A DNA stretch of 64,000 bases from Pseudomonas sp. S35 (GCF_009866765.1 NZ_CP019431.1:2604001-2668000); one strand, 5' to 3'; counted from the first letter of the stretch, positions 53,210 through 61,529 are shown. The notes: generated by a model from the letters alone, not told the origin. Program-made: numbers and translations.

Positions 53210-53574
53210 CATAGGTATCTACGCCGCGCTTAAAGGCTGACACATAACTCTGTGGTGAGCTGGCTTCTGTGGTGAGCGGGCCTCTGTGGTGAGCGGGCTT
53301 CTGTGGTGAGCGGGCTTGCCCCGCGCTGGGCTGCGAAGCGGCCCCAAAACCTGCCACTGCGATTTACCTGAAAAAACGCGGTGTTCTTAATGGGCCCGCT
53401 TCGCAGCCCAGCGCGGGGCAAGCCCGCTCACCACAGAAGCCAGGCCACCACAGAAGCCCGCTTACCACAGAGGCCATGCCACCACAGAAGCCAGGTCACC
53501 ACAGAAGTCCGCTCACCACTACAGCGCGTTTGCCATAGATTGCGCATCCACCGGAAGTTATGTAGATACCTAGG
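53210..53574. mobile_element. MITE-like element, copy B, expanded with REP tandem arrays
   Basis: Termini CATAGGTATCTAC (53210-53222) and GTAGATACCTAGG (53562-53574) match copy A at 43757-43882, inverted. Inside are four tandem 17-bp units of the TCTGTGGTGAGCGGGCT type (53249-53316), a REP pair with spacer (53300-53437), and six units of the complementary type (53421-53522). It fills the 398-bp gap between the activator and the LacI gene; no coding frame is supported. No clear target duplication is seen. Confidence 0.75.
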
Positions 53575-53593
53575 CCTGTCCCGGGCAATCGCT

Positions 53594-54643
53594 TCAGTCA
53601 CCCATATTTTCGGACGTCACAATCTGCGGCGCGATATGCACCCGATGCCGCACCGGATCAAACCCTTCGGCACTCTGCAACTCCACCAACAACTCCACCA
53701 GCGCCACCGCCGTTTGCCGTGGCTGTGAGTCCATCACCACATCAATCAAGCCCTGGCCCAGCGCTCGGCGTGACAGCTCGGTGGACTCCTGCAAGATGCA
53801 ACACAGCGCCGGGCGCTTGGGCAGTTGCGCCAGGGCGCTGATGATGCCATCACCACCGCCGCCCACCACGCACAGGCCGCGCAGGTCGCTGTGGCGGCTG
53901 AGCAGGTCGAGGGTGGCTTCTTCGGTGATGTCGCAGTTGTCCAGGTTGATCAGCGGCTCCAGCGGCTTGAGCCCCGGCGCGTGTTCGGCCAAGTAGCTGT
54001 GCAGGCCTTCGACCCGTGCCTGGTGCCCCAGGAACCGGTGGCCGCCCAATAGAATCCCGACGCTGCCTTTGCGTGCGCCACACGTACGCGCCAGCAGCCA
54101 GCCCATAGTGCGCCCGACCAAGTGGTTGTCCTGGCCTACATAAGGTTCCAAGGCGTGTTCATGGATATCCGACAGCAGCGCGACCACCGGCACGCCGGCC
54201 TCGCGGATCTGTGCCAGGCACGCATTGATCAAGGGGTGGGCGAAGCTGACCACCGCCAGGGCATCACACTGCACGGCCAATTGCTCGATCTGCGCGACGA
54301 TGGTGCTCGGTGTGCGATCAACAATGTAGTCGAACTGGCAAGTCAGGTTGGCCGTGGCGTGATGTTGCGCGGCGTCGCTGATCGACTGCGCCACGTGCGC
54401 ATAGAACGCCTGGGCGGTGCCTAGCAGCAGAATGCCGAAGCGATAGGTGGGCCGGCGTTCGCGAATGCGCTGGCCAATCAACCGCGCAGCGAAATAGCCC
54501 ACGGCTTCGGCGGCCTGGAATACCTGCTCGGCCGTTTGCGGATTGACCGGCGCACGCGCATTCAGCACCCGGTCGACGGTGGCCACACTCAGGCCCGCGT
54601 GGGCGGCGACGGTGGCGATGGTTGGGCGTTTATTGTTGTTCAT
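53594..54643 (-). CDS. LacI-family repressor of the mocDEF-like genes
   Basis: A 349-aa LacI/GalR protein. The HTH (TIATVAAHAGLSVATVDRVL) and hinge (NARAPVNPQTAEQVFQAAEAVGY) are followed by a periplasmic-binding-type sensor with YRFGILLLGTAQAFY and LRGLCVVGGGGDGI. The second HTH helix reads VATVDRVLN where most have VSRVLN, as in a cyclitol-related subgroup of the family. It diverges from the mocD-like gene, with a strong palindrome between them. Confidence 0.9.
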   Translation of the reverse strand: MNNNKRPTIATVAAHAGLSVATVDRVLNARAPVNPQTAEQVFQAAEAVGYFAARLIGQRIRERRPTYRFGILLLGTAQAFYAHVAQSISDAAQHHATANLTCQFDYIVDRTPSTIVAQIEQLAVQCDALAVVSFAHPLINACLAQIREAGVPVVALLSDIHEHALEPYVGQDNHLVGRTMGWLLARTCGARKGSVGILLGGHRFLGHQARVEGLHSYLAEHAPGLKPLEPLINLDNCDITEEATLDLLSRHSDLRGLCVVGGGGDGIISALAQLPKRPALCCILQESTELSRRALGQGLIDVVMDSQPRQTAVALVELLVELQSAEGFDPVRHRVHIAPQIVTSENMGD

Positions 54644-54661
54644 GACAGCCCTCTTGAACGT

Positions 54662-54681
54662 CTTGATAGAAAACTATCAAG
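54662..54681. promoter_or_regulatory. Palindromic operator between lacI-type gene and mocD-like gene
   Basis: CTTGATAG-AAAA-CTATCAAG is a perfect 8-bp inverted repeat 19 nt upstream of the LacI-type ATG. A further half-site CTTGATAG recurs at 54704-54711 towards the mocD-like gene. Layout fits binding and autoregulation by the adjacent LacI protein. Confidence 0.6.
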
Positions 54682-54787
54682 CCTCGCTGGGCCTGGATGA
54701 TAGCTTGATAGGGAATGGATTCAAGGCCTTGAGGGTGATTTAGCGCTTCTCTATCGTTGGTCTGGCAAAGCACCAGAAACCACCCGC

Positions 54788-55900
54788 TTGCGGAGAACAA
54801 TAACAATGCCTGAACACACCGCTCACACCGCCCGGCGCGACTACAGCCTGACCGGCCCCGAAGCCGCCCGCGCTGCCGAAAAAGGCCTGGTTTCGGCCAG
54901 TTGGTACCAATCGCCGATTTCCCGTAAACGCATGAAAGAACTCATGCAGCGCCGCGACGGCCCGGCCTTGCGCGACACCGCCATCTGGGTGAGCGCGCTG
55001 TTCGCCACCGGCTTCGGCGGCTACTGGTTCTGGGGCTCTTGGGCCTGCGTACCGTTCTTGCTCGCTTATGGCGTGCTCTACGGCACCGCCTCCAACCCGC
55101 GCTGGCACGAAACCGGCCACGGCACCGCGTTCAAGACGCGCTGGATGAACGACGCGCTGTATCAGGTCGCGAGCTTCATGTGCATCTTCGAACCCCATGT
55201 GTGGCGCTGGAGCCATGCCCGGCATCACACCGACACCATCGTGGTTGGCCGCGACCCGGAAATCGTCGAACCGCGTCCGCCGAGCTTCCTGATGATGTTC
55301 CTGAGCCTGTTCAACCTGCCGTTGGCGTGGAAAACCTTCAGTGGCGTAGCGCGTCATGCGGCGGGCCAGATGAGCGCCCAGGAAGCAGACTTCATTCCTG
55401 AATCCGAATGGCCCAAGGTGTTTCGTGCTGCGCGGATATGGGTGGGCATTTATGCGCTGGTCATTGGCACCGCGCTGTACCTGCACAGCTGGTTGCCGCT
55501 GATGCTGGTGGGGCTGCCGAGTATCTACGGCGCCTGGCTCGGCTACCTGTTTGGCCTGACCCAGCACGTGGGCTTGGCCGAAGACGTGCTCGACCACCGC
55601 AGCAACTGCCGCACCATCTACATGAACCGCGTGCTGCGCTTTATCTACATGGACATGAACTACCACCTCGAACACCACATGTACCCGATGGTGCCGTACC
55701 ACGCCCTTGCGCAGTTGCACGAAGAGATCCGCAACGACTGCCCGCCGCCGTATGCGAATATTTTCGAGGCGTACAAAGAGATCATCCCGACGATCCTGAA
55801 GCAGCGCAGCGACCCGACGTATTTCATCCAGCGGCCGATTCGCCCGAGTGCGGAACCTGCCGCCAGTGCCCCACTGCATGCCGAAGCCGCCGCCAGCTGA
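54788..55900 (+). CDS. mocD: MocD-like membrane di-iron oxygenase (fatty-acid-desaturase fold)
   Basis: The window frame starts at 54788, but the better start is ATG 54806, since AACAATAACA precedes it. A membrane non-haem di-iron protein with the three His boxes HETGH (about 101-105), HARHH (137-141) and HLEHH (287-291) counted from 54806, and about four hydrophobic spans. Together with the next two genes it has the order of rhizobial mocD-mocE-mocF, whose products demethylate 3-O-methyl-scyllo-inosamine. A fatty-acid desaturase or alkane hydroxylase role is the alternative, but a dedicated Rieske partner and a cyclitol context argue for O-demethylation. About 364 aa from the later start. 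Confidence 0.82.
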   Translation: MRRTITMPEHTAHTARRDYSLTGPEAARAAEKGLVSASWYQSPISRKRMKELMQRRDGPALRDTAIWVSALFATGFGGYWFWGSWACVPFLLAYGVLYGTASNPRWHETGHGTAFKTRWMNDALYQVASFMCIFEPHVWRWSHARHHTDTIVVGRDPEIVEPRPPSFLMMFLSLFNLPLAWKTFSGVARHAAGQMSAQEADFIPESEWPKVFRAARIWVGIYALVIGTALYLHSWLPLMLVGLPSIYGAWLGYLFGLTQHVGLAEDVLDHRSNCRTIYMNRVLRFIYMDMNYHLEHHMYPMVPYHALAQLHEEIRNDCPPPYANIFEAYKEIIPTILKQRSDPTYFIQRPIRPSAEPAASAPLHAEAAAS

Positions 55901-55928
55901 ACCCCATCTATAACAAGAGAAAGACGCC

Positions 55929-56249
55929 ATGAACGATCAATGGATCGACGTCTGCGCCGTGGGCGAGATAGACGAAGAAGATGTGCTGCGCTTCGACCAC
56001 GGGCCCCACACCTATGCGGTGTACCGCTCGGCCGAGAATGAGTTTTTCGCCACGGCGGGCCTGTGCACCCACGAGAAAATCCACCTCGCCGATGGCCTGG
56101 TGATGGACCACGTCATCGAGTGCCCCAAGCACAACGGGCGCTTTGATTACCGCACCGGCAAGGCCATGGGCGCGCCGGTGTGCGTCAACCTCAAGACCTA
56201 CCCGGTGCGGGTCGAAGCGGGGCGGGTACTGCTCGCTGTCACGGCGTGA
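55929..56249 (+). CDS. mocE: MocE-like Rieske [2Fe-2S] ferredoxin
   Basis: A 106-aa soluble Rieske protein with cluster ligands C46 and H48 (CTHEK) and C65 and H68 (CPKHNG), the spacing found in oxygenase-coupled ferredoxins. It would carry electrons from the reductase to the di-iron oxygenase. It follows mocD by 28 nt with AACAAGAGAAAG upstream, and its stop overlaps the next start. Confidence 0.9.
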   Translation: MNDQWIDVCAVGEIDEEDVLRFDHGPHTYAVYRSAENEFFATAGLCTHEKIHLADGLVMDHVIECPKHNGRFDYRTGKAMGAPVCVNLKTYPVRVEAGRVLLAVTA

Positions 56250-57451
56250 TGATGAACGCCCCCCTGATCATCGTCGGCGCCGGCCATGCCGGTGGCCGTG
56301 CGGCGCTGACCCTGCGCGAAGAGGGTTACACCGGACGCCTGGTCTTGATCGGCGATGAGCCGCACGTGCCCTACGAGCGCCCGCCGCTGTCCAAAAGCCT
56401 GCTGCAGGGTACGGCGGACCTGGCGGCTTGCAGCCTGTGCGACAGCGCACGCCTGGCCGAATTGGGCATCGAGCATATCGCCGCCAACCCGGTGACGCAG
56501 TTGGAGCCGCAGCACCATCGCCTGCAACTCGCCGACGGCCAATGGCTGGCCTATGCCGGTCTGCTGCTGGCCACCGGCGGGCGGGCGCGACGTTTGCCCC
56601 AGGCGCAGGCCAATGTGCTTTACCTGCGCACCCATGACGAGGCCCTGGCCCTGCGCAGTGCCTTGGTTCCCGGCACACGGCTGGTGATTGTCGGCGGCGG
56701 GTTTATCGGCCTGGAAGTGGCCGCCACTGCCCGAGGCCTGGGGTGTCAGGTCACGGTGCTGGAAGCCGGGCCGCGCCTGGCGGGTCGGGTGCTGGCGCCA
56801 GTGATCAGCGCCGCGCTGCTGGACCTGCACCGCGCGCAAGGGGTGGATGTGCGCTTGAATGTGGCACTGCAATCCATCCACGACGACGCCGTGCAATTGG
56901 TCGACGGGCAACGGCTGCCGTGTGATTGGGTGGTGGTCGGCATCGGTATGCAACCCAATCTTGAATTGGCTGCCCATGCGGGGCTGGAGGTAGGGCAGGG
57001 CATCCGTGTCGATGCGCACCTGCGCACCAGCGCGCCGGACATCTATGCGGCCGGGGATGTCTGTGAGTTTCGCCTCGATGGCCTGTACCAACGCCAGGAA
57101 ACCTGGCGCAACGCCGAGGCCCAGGGGCGGCATGCGGCGCTGAATATGCTGGGGCGTGAAGTGCCTTTCGAGGCGATCCCTGGCTTCTGGTCCGATCAAT
57201 ACGACTGGGGCGTGCAGACCGTGGGCGCGATGACCCCGCACATGATCAGTCGTACCTTGCCGGCCGGTGGCCTGCTGCTGTTCTACCTCGATGCCGACGG
57301 CCATTTGCAAGGCGCCTGCGGCTGGGCGCCCGGCAACAGCGTAGCCAAGGACATCAAGCTGTGTGAGCGCCTGATCACTGCGCGCACGGCGCTCAATCCG
57401 TCCAGCCTGGCAGACCCCGAGCTGTCCCTCAAACACTTGCTGCGGAGCTGA
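56249..57451 (+). CDS. mocF: MocF-like ferredoxin reductase (FAD, NADH)
   Basis: A 400-aa FAD-dependent reductase of the rubredoxin/ferredoxin reductase type: FAD loop IIVGAGHAGGRAA at about 7-19, YERPPLSK, the NADH loop LVIVGGGFIGLEVA, and the second FAD motif DIYAAGDVCEF. The ATG at 56249 overlaps the ferredoxin stop (ATGA), and a second ATG follows at once. It completes a three-component oxygenase chain. Confidence 0.9.
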   Translation: MMNAPLIIVGAGHAGGRAALTLREEGYTGRLVLIGDEPHVPYERPPLSKSLLQGTADLAACSLCDSARLAELGIEHIAANPVTQLEPQHHRLQLADGQWLAYAGLLLATGGRARRLPQAQANVLYLRTHDEALALRSALVPGTRLVIVGGGFIGLEVAATARGLGCQVTVLEAGPRLAGRVLAPVISAALLDLHRAQGVDVRLNVALQSIHDDAVQLVDGQRLPCDWVVVGIGMQPNLELAAHAGLEVGQGIRVDAHLRTSAPDIYAAGDVCEFRLDGLYQRQETWRNAEAQGRHAALNMLGREVPFEAIPGFWSDQYDWGVQTVGAMTPHMISRTLPAGGLLLFYLDADGHLQGACGWAPGNSVAKDIKLCERLITARTALNPSSLADPELSLKHLLRS

Positions 57452-57452
57452 T

Positions 57453-58277
57453 ATGCGCCAATTTTTGGTATTTCAATCCCTATGGGCCATGCAAACCGAG
57501 CCCGGCTCGCTCGAAGCGCAGTTGGATCGAGTCGCCGCAGCCGGCTTCGACGGCATCACCGACCATTACTGGAAGGCCGCCGATGTCGCACGGCTGCATG
57601 CCGCCGCCGCGTCGCGGGGCTTGCAGATCGAAGGCCAACTGTTCCCGCAGTCGGTGGACGACTTGGCCGCCGCGCTGGATGTGATCAGCCGCTACGGCTG
57701 CCACCACCTCACCCTGCAAGCCGACGTGCGCCCGCGCACCCAGGCCGACGCGGCGCGGCTGGTCGAAGGCTGGCAACGCCTGGCCGAGCAGGTGGATTTT
57801 CCGGTGCTGCTGGAAACCCATCGGTATCGCCTGACCAACGATTTGCTGTTCACCCTCGACCTGCTGGCGCAAATGCCCGACTTGAAGCTGCTGGCCGACC
57901 TGTCCCACTACGTGGTGGGACGCGAATTGCCCGAGCCGGGCGCGGTGGAAGACGATGAGCAGATCCGCACGATCCTGCGCCACAGCTGGGGCTTTCATGG
58001 CCGCGTGGCCAGCAGTGAGCAGGTGCAGGTCTCAATGGCGTTCCCTCAGCATCAGGCCTGGGTCGAACGCTTTACCGGCTGGTGGCGCTACGGTATTGAA
58101 GACTGGCTGGCGCGCCCCGACACAGGGCAGAGCCTGTCGTTCACCTGCGAACTGGGCCCGCCGCCGTATGCGATTACCGGTGCGGATGGGCGTGAAATCA
58201 GTGATCGCTGGGCCGAAGCGTTGACGATGCAGGCGTTGATTCGCCAGGTTTGGAGCGACTGCCAAACCGGCCTCTAA
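57453..58277 (+). CDS. TIM-barrel sugar-phosphate isomerase/epimerase-like protein
   Basis: A 274-aa barrel of the AP-endonuclease-2 superfamily: AAGFDGITDHYWKAADVARL at the start, LLETHRYRLTNDLLFTLDLL and LLADLSHYVVGREL with likely metal ligands. The ATG is 1 nt after the mocF stop, so it is co-translated. I take it to act on the demethylated cyclitol or its keto form. It is distinct from the barrel protein at 49268-50047. The exact reaction is unknown. Confidence 0.82.
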   Translation: MRQFLVFQSLWAMQTEPGSLEAQLDRVAAAGFDGITDHYWKAADVARLHAAAASRGLQIEGQLFPQSVDDLAAALDVISRYGCHHLTLQADVRPRTQADAARLVEGWQRLAEQVDFPVLLETHRYRLTNDLLFTLDLLAQMPDLKLLADLSHYVVGRELPEPGAVEDDEQIRTILRHSWGFHGRVASSEQVQVSMAFPQHQAWVERFTGWWRYGIEDWLARPDTGQSLSFTCELGPPPYAITGADGREISDRWAEALTMQALIRQVWSDCQTGL

Positions 58278-58320
58278 AAACGGCATCCCACAGACGGGTG
58301 AGCCGGCTTTTTTGTAATGA

Positions 58321-58425
58321 GCGGGCTTCTTTGTGGTGAGCGGGCTTGCCCCGCGCTGGGGCGCGCAGCGGCCCTAAAACCAGCCACCCCGGTGTATCTG
58401 AAGAAACCCAGCTCACCACCACAGC
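58321..58425. repeat. Degenerate GTGAGCGGG-type REP cluster
   Basis: ATGAGCGGGCTTC is followed by GTGGTGAGCGGGCTTGCCCCGCGCTGGG and an inner GCGCAGCGGCC, but the inverted partner is reduced to GCTCACCACCACAG near 58410-58425. It looks like a decayed REP pair with a 17-bp-type duplication. The remaining bases of the 272-bp gap to the next gene show no feature that I can name. Confidence 0.6.
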
Positions 58426-58549
58426 TTCGAGTAGCTTGCGCGCTTTGGCACGGCTAGCGGCTATTGCCAGTAGAAAGGTTCACCGCTGTATTGGACTGTT
58501 CCGGCGATTTGTGAACAATGGCGCCCTGCGTTTTTTGACCGAGAGCCCC

Positions 58550-59056
58550 ATGCCTGAAACCACCGTGGAATTGATCCAGACCGGCCCCGAAGAAGCCGAG
58601 CTGATCCGCAACCTCTACCAGTACTACGCCTACGAGTCGTCAGACTGGGAGCAGGAAGATGTCGAGGCCGACGGCCGCTTCTACATCCATGACGAGCACC
58701 TGAACCGCTACTGGCAAGACCCGCGCTGGAGCGCCAACCTGCTGCTGGTCGATGGCTTCATCGCGGGTTTCCTGTTGATCGAAGACAGTGAAGTGCCGGG
58801 CATCGACGCCCTGGAGCTGGCCGACCTGTTCATCCTCAAGCGCTACCGCCGCAAAGGCATTGGCCGCGCCATTGCCACCCAGGTGCTGTGCAGCGGCGAG
58901 GCCAATTGGTTGGTGCGCTTCTATGACCAGGACGAAGTGTCCCAGGCGTTCTGGCGCACGGTGCTGGACAGCCTGCCGCGTCCGGTACAGACCCTGGAAC
59001 TGGACGATGAGCCGCAGTTGGTGAGCTATTTGATTACGCGTGCGTCCCTGCATTAA
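58550..59056 (+). CDS. GNAT-family N-acetyltransferase
   Basis: A 168-aa protein with GNAT motif A: ADLFILKRYRRKGIGRAIATQVL holds the acetyl-CoA loop RRKGIG. The start at 58550 (MPETTVE) is preferred; the long upstream frame crosses the REP region. The C-terminal 23 nt overlap the convergent GlxA-type regulator. The acceptor is unknown. Confidence 0.87.
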   Translation: MPETTVELIQTGPEEAELIRNLYQYYAYESSDWEQEDVEADGRFYIHDEHLNRYWQDPRWSANLLLVDGFIAGFLLIEDSEVPGIDALELADLFILKRYRRKGIGRAIATQVLCSGEANWLVRFYDQDEVSQAFWRTVLDSLPRPVQTLELDDEPQLVSYLITRASLH

Positions 59057-59978
59057 ACGCCTGCTGCATCGCCTGGGGCGGCTGCCCGAACGCCCTTAGA
59101 AACGCCTGGCGCATGCGCTCGCGATCACCGAAGCCGGTTTCGCGGGCCACCACTTCCACCGGGTGACGACTGGTTTCCATCATCGCCCGGGCCGCTTCCA
59201 CGCGCAGGGCTTCGATGGCTTTGGCCGGGGTTTGCCCGGTTTCTTCGCGGAACACCCGACTGAACTGGCGCGGGCTCAAGCGGGCGACATCGGCCAGGGC
59301 TTCCACGGACAGGTCATGGGTGAGGTTCTCGCGGGCGTAGGCCAGGGCCAGTTGCACGCGGTCGGACTTGGGGTCCAGTTCCAGCAGGGCCGACAATTGC
59401 GACTGCTCGCTGCCCCGGCGCTGGGCGATCACCAGTTTGCGTGCAATGCGCCGGGCAAGGTCGCTGCCCAAATCGGTCTCCACCATCGCCAGCGCCATGT
59501 CTACCCCGGCGCTCATGCCGGCGCCGGTCCACACCTGGCCGTCCACCACAAACAGTTTGTCTTCCTCCAGCTGGATGTCCGGGTAGCTCTTGCGAAACGC
59601 CGGGGCGTGAATCCAATGGGTGGTGGTGCGCTTGCCTTCCAGCAAGCCGGCTTCGGCCAGCACAAAAATGCCCATGCACAGCGAGGCCACGCGGCGTGAT
59701 TGCGCCGAGGCGGCCTTGACCAGCTCCAGCAGGTTGGCCTCCGGCAGGCGGAATTCCAGGTAGCCGCTGACGATCAGCGTGTCATAGCCCTGGGGCCGAA
59801 TCGGCGAGGTGTTCACCGAAAACCCCTGGGAGGTCATCACCGCGCCGCCGCTTTCAGAGACCAGGTGAAACTCATAGGCCGGCTCGCCGCGCAGCAGGTT
59901 CGCGCACTCGAACACCGAGCCCAGGCTGAGGCTCAGGGATTGAAAGTTCGGGTAAACCATCAGCGCAACGCTGTGCAT
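59034..59978 (-). CDS. GlxA-family AraC-type regulator with DJ-1/PfpI domain
   Basis: 314 aa. Residues 1 to about 185 form a DJ-1/PfpI-like domain (SLCMGIFVLAEAGLLEGKRTTTHW with a retained Cys at the elbow). Residues about 215-310 form the AraC double HTH (LSVEALADVARLSPRQFSRVF, then EVVARETGFGDRERMRQAF). ATG 59978 is chosen since GGAG lies 7 nt before it; the ATG two codons upstream is too close to that site. It diverges from the NemR-type gene. Target genes are unknown. Confidence 0.9.
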   Translation of the reverse strand: MHSVALMVYPNFQSLSLSLGSVFECANLLRGEPAYEFHLVSESGGAVMTSQGFSVNTSPIRPQGYDTLIVSGYLEFRLPEANLLELVKAASAQSRRVASLCMGIFVLAEAGLLEGKRTTTHWIHAPAFRKSYPDIQLEEDKLFVVDGQVWTGAGMSAGVDMALAMVETDLGSDLARRIARKLVIAQRRGSEQSQLSALLELDPKSDRVQLALAYARENLTHDLSVEALADVARLSPRQFSRVFREETGQTPAKAIEALRVEAARAMMETSRHPVEVVARETGFGDRERMRQAFLRAFGQPPQAMQQAFNAGTHA

Positions 59979-60118
59979 CGTCATTCTCCAAGGGGCGCGG
60001 GAGGGTGGATTGTCGGCGCGTGCCGGGTAAACGGCAACCCACGCCGCTCATGTCCGTAATCCTTGCGCATCTGACATTGTGAGGGTTGGGCGCGGCCCCT
60101 AACATTCCCTCAACGCAC

Positions 60119-60133
60119 TAGACGACTGGTCTA
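60119..60133. promoter_or_regulatory. NemR-type operator
   Basis: TAGAC-N5-GTCTA inverted repeat 18 nt upstream of the TetR-type ATG, resembling the TAGACC/GGTCTA box known for Escherichia coli NemR. Autoregulation of the three-gene unit is likely. Confidence 0.65.
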
Positions 60134-60150
60134 ATCGGACGGAATGAAGC

Positions 60151-60759
60151 ATGAACAGCGAAACCAAAAATGCACGACAGACCATTCTGGACACGGCGCA
60201 AGTGATTGTCGGCCGCAAGGGATTTTCTGCGGTGGGCCTGAACGAAATCCTTCAAGCCGCCGACGTGCCCAAGGGGTCGTTCTATCACTACTTCACCTCC
60301 AAGGATGGTTTCGGTGTGGTGTTGCTCGACACCTACTTCGACCACTACGTGCACGGCATGCAGCAACTGTTCGATCAGCAAGGTTTATCCCAGCATGCCA
60401 AGTTGATGCGCTATTGGGACGCCTGGATCGACAACCAGACAGGCTGCACCGAGGCGGGCAAATGCCTTGCCGTCAAACTGGGTGCCGAGGTGTCTGACCT
60501 TTCAGAGCCGATGCGTTTGGCCCTGCAGCACGGTACGTCACGCACCATTGCATTACTCGCTGTGGCGCTGCAGCGCGGCGTTGAAGACGGCTCGTTGCGG
60601 CTTCAATACCCGCCCCAGGACTTGGCCCAGCAGCTGTACGCGCTGTGGCTGGGGAGCAGCGTCATGAGCAAGATCACCCTTACATCCGCACCGTTTGATG
60701 AGGCGTTGCGGCTGACCCGACAGCTGTTGGGTCACCCTGAACACACTGACATTCACTGA
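60151..60759 (+). CDS. nemR: NemR-type TetR-family electrophile-sensing repressor
   Basis: A 202-aa TetR regulator with HTH FSAVGLNEILQAADVPKGSFYHYF. The ligand domain has C99 and C105 in GCTEAGKCLAVKLGAEVSDL; the second aligns with the redox-active Cys106 of NemR. NemR responds to N-ethylmaleimide, methylglyoxal and hypochlorite. It heads a unit with a DJ-1-type protein and an ene-reductase, the same functional set as nemRA. Confidence 0.87.
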   Translation: MNSETKNARQTILDTAQVIVGRKGFSAVGLNEILQAADVPKGSFYHYFTSKDGFGVVLLDTYFDHYVHGMQQLFDQQGLSQHAKLMRYWDAWIDNQTGCTEAGKCLAVKLGAEVSDLSEPMRLALQHGTSRTIALLAVALQRGVEDGSLRLQYPPQDLAQQLYALWLGSSVMSKITLTSAPFDEALRLTRQLLGHPEHTDIH

Positions 60760-60774
60760 TCGAGGCACTGGAAA

Positions 60775-61452
60775 ATGAACGTATTAATGGTACTGACCTC
60801 TCACGACCAGCTTGGCGATACCGGGCGCAAGACCGGCTTCTGGCTCGAAGAATTTGCCGCGCCGTATTACGCATTCAAGGACGCCGGCGCCGACGTGGTG
60901 CTGGCATCCCCGGCCGGCGGCCAGCCGCCGTTGGACCCGGTCAGCGACGAGCCGGATGCGCAAACCGAGCAGACCCGCCGCTTTGCCACCGATTCGGTTG
61001 CGCAGCAGGCGCTGGCCAACACCGTCAAGCTGGACACCGTCAATGTCGACGCGTTTGACACGGTGTTTTACCCAGGCGGTCATGGCCCGTTGTGGGACCT
61101 GGCGGAGTCGCCGGTGTCCATCGCCTTGATCGAAGCGTTTGAGCGTGCCGGCAAGCCGATTGGTTTTGTCTGCCACGCACCGGGCGCGCTGCGTCACGTC
61201 AAGGCGGTCAACGGTGAGCCGTTGATCAAGGGCCGTCGCGTGACTGGCTTCTCCAACTCTGAAGAAGAAGCCGTAGGCCTGACCAGCGTGGTGCCGTTCC
61301 TGATTGAAGATGAATTCAAGAAATTGGGTGGCAAGTATGAGAAGGGCGCCGACTGGGCATCCTTCGTGCTCGTCGATGGCTTGCTGGTCACCGGGCAGAA
61401 CCCCGGCAGTTCCAGCGATGTGGCCAAGGCCCTGCTGAAACTCACCGCTTAA
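60775..61452 (+). CDS. DJ-1/PfpI-family protein (Hsp31-like, glyoxalase III candidate)
   Basis: A 225-aa class I glutamine-amidotransferase-like protein with nucleophile C133 in FVCHAPGAL, E25 in WLEEFAAPYY and the YPGGHGPLWDL loop. This is the Hsp31/DJ-1 layout, linked to methylglyoxal detoxification. It follows nemR by 15 nt, fitting a role against reactive carbonyls. True protease or amidotransferase activity is unlikely. Confidence 0.87.
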   Translation: MNVLMVLTSHDQLGDTGRKTGFWLEEFAAPYYAFKDAGADVVLASPAGGQPPLDPVSDEPDAQTEQTRRFATDSVAQQALANTVKLDTVNVDAFDTVFYPGGHGPLWDLAESPVSIALIEAFERAGKPIGFVCHAPGALRHVKAVNGEPLIKGRRVTGFSNSEEEAVGLTSVVPFLIEDEFKKLGGKYEKGADWASFVLVDGLLVTGQNPGSSSDVAKALLKLTA

Positions 61453-61475
61453 CTTAATCAACCGCTCGATTCGTT

Positions 61476-61495
61476 GGCGACTCAATAGAGTCGCC
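61476..61495 (+). repeat. Hairpin between DJ-1-type gene and ene-reductase
   Basis: GGCGACTC-AATA-GAGTCGCC, a perfect 8-bp stem 23 nt after the stop, with no T-run. It may attenuate or stabilise between two genes of one transcript. Confidence 0.5.
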
Positions 61496-61529
61496 ACTGC
61501 TTTCGTGCGCCTCGAATTTGGAAAAAACC

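Noticed and set aside
53249..53522. CRISPR-like array of 17-bp repeats
   Set aside because: Units abut without spacers, are only 17 bp, derive from a REP sequence and occur as mirror-image sets. There are no cas genes.
54788..54805. First ATG-like frame start of the mocD-type gene at 54788
   Set aside because: The residues before the second ATG have no family support and no ribosome site; 54806 follows the A-rich AACAATAACA leader. The longer span is kept in the feature only as the outer limit.
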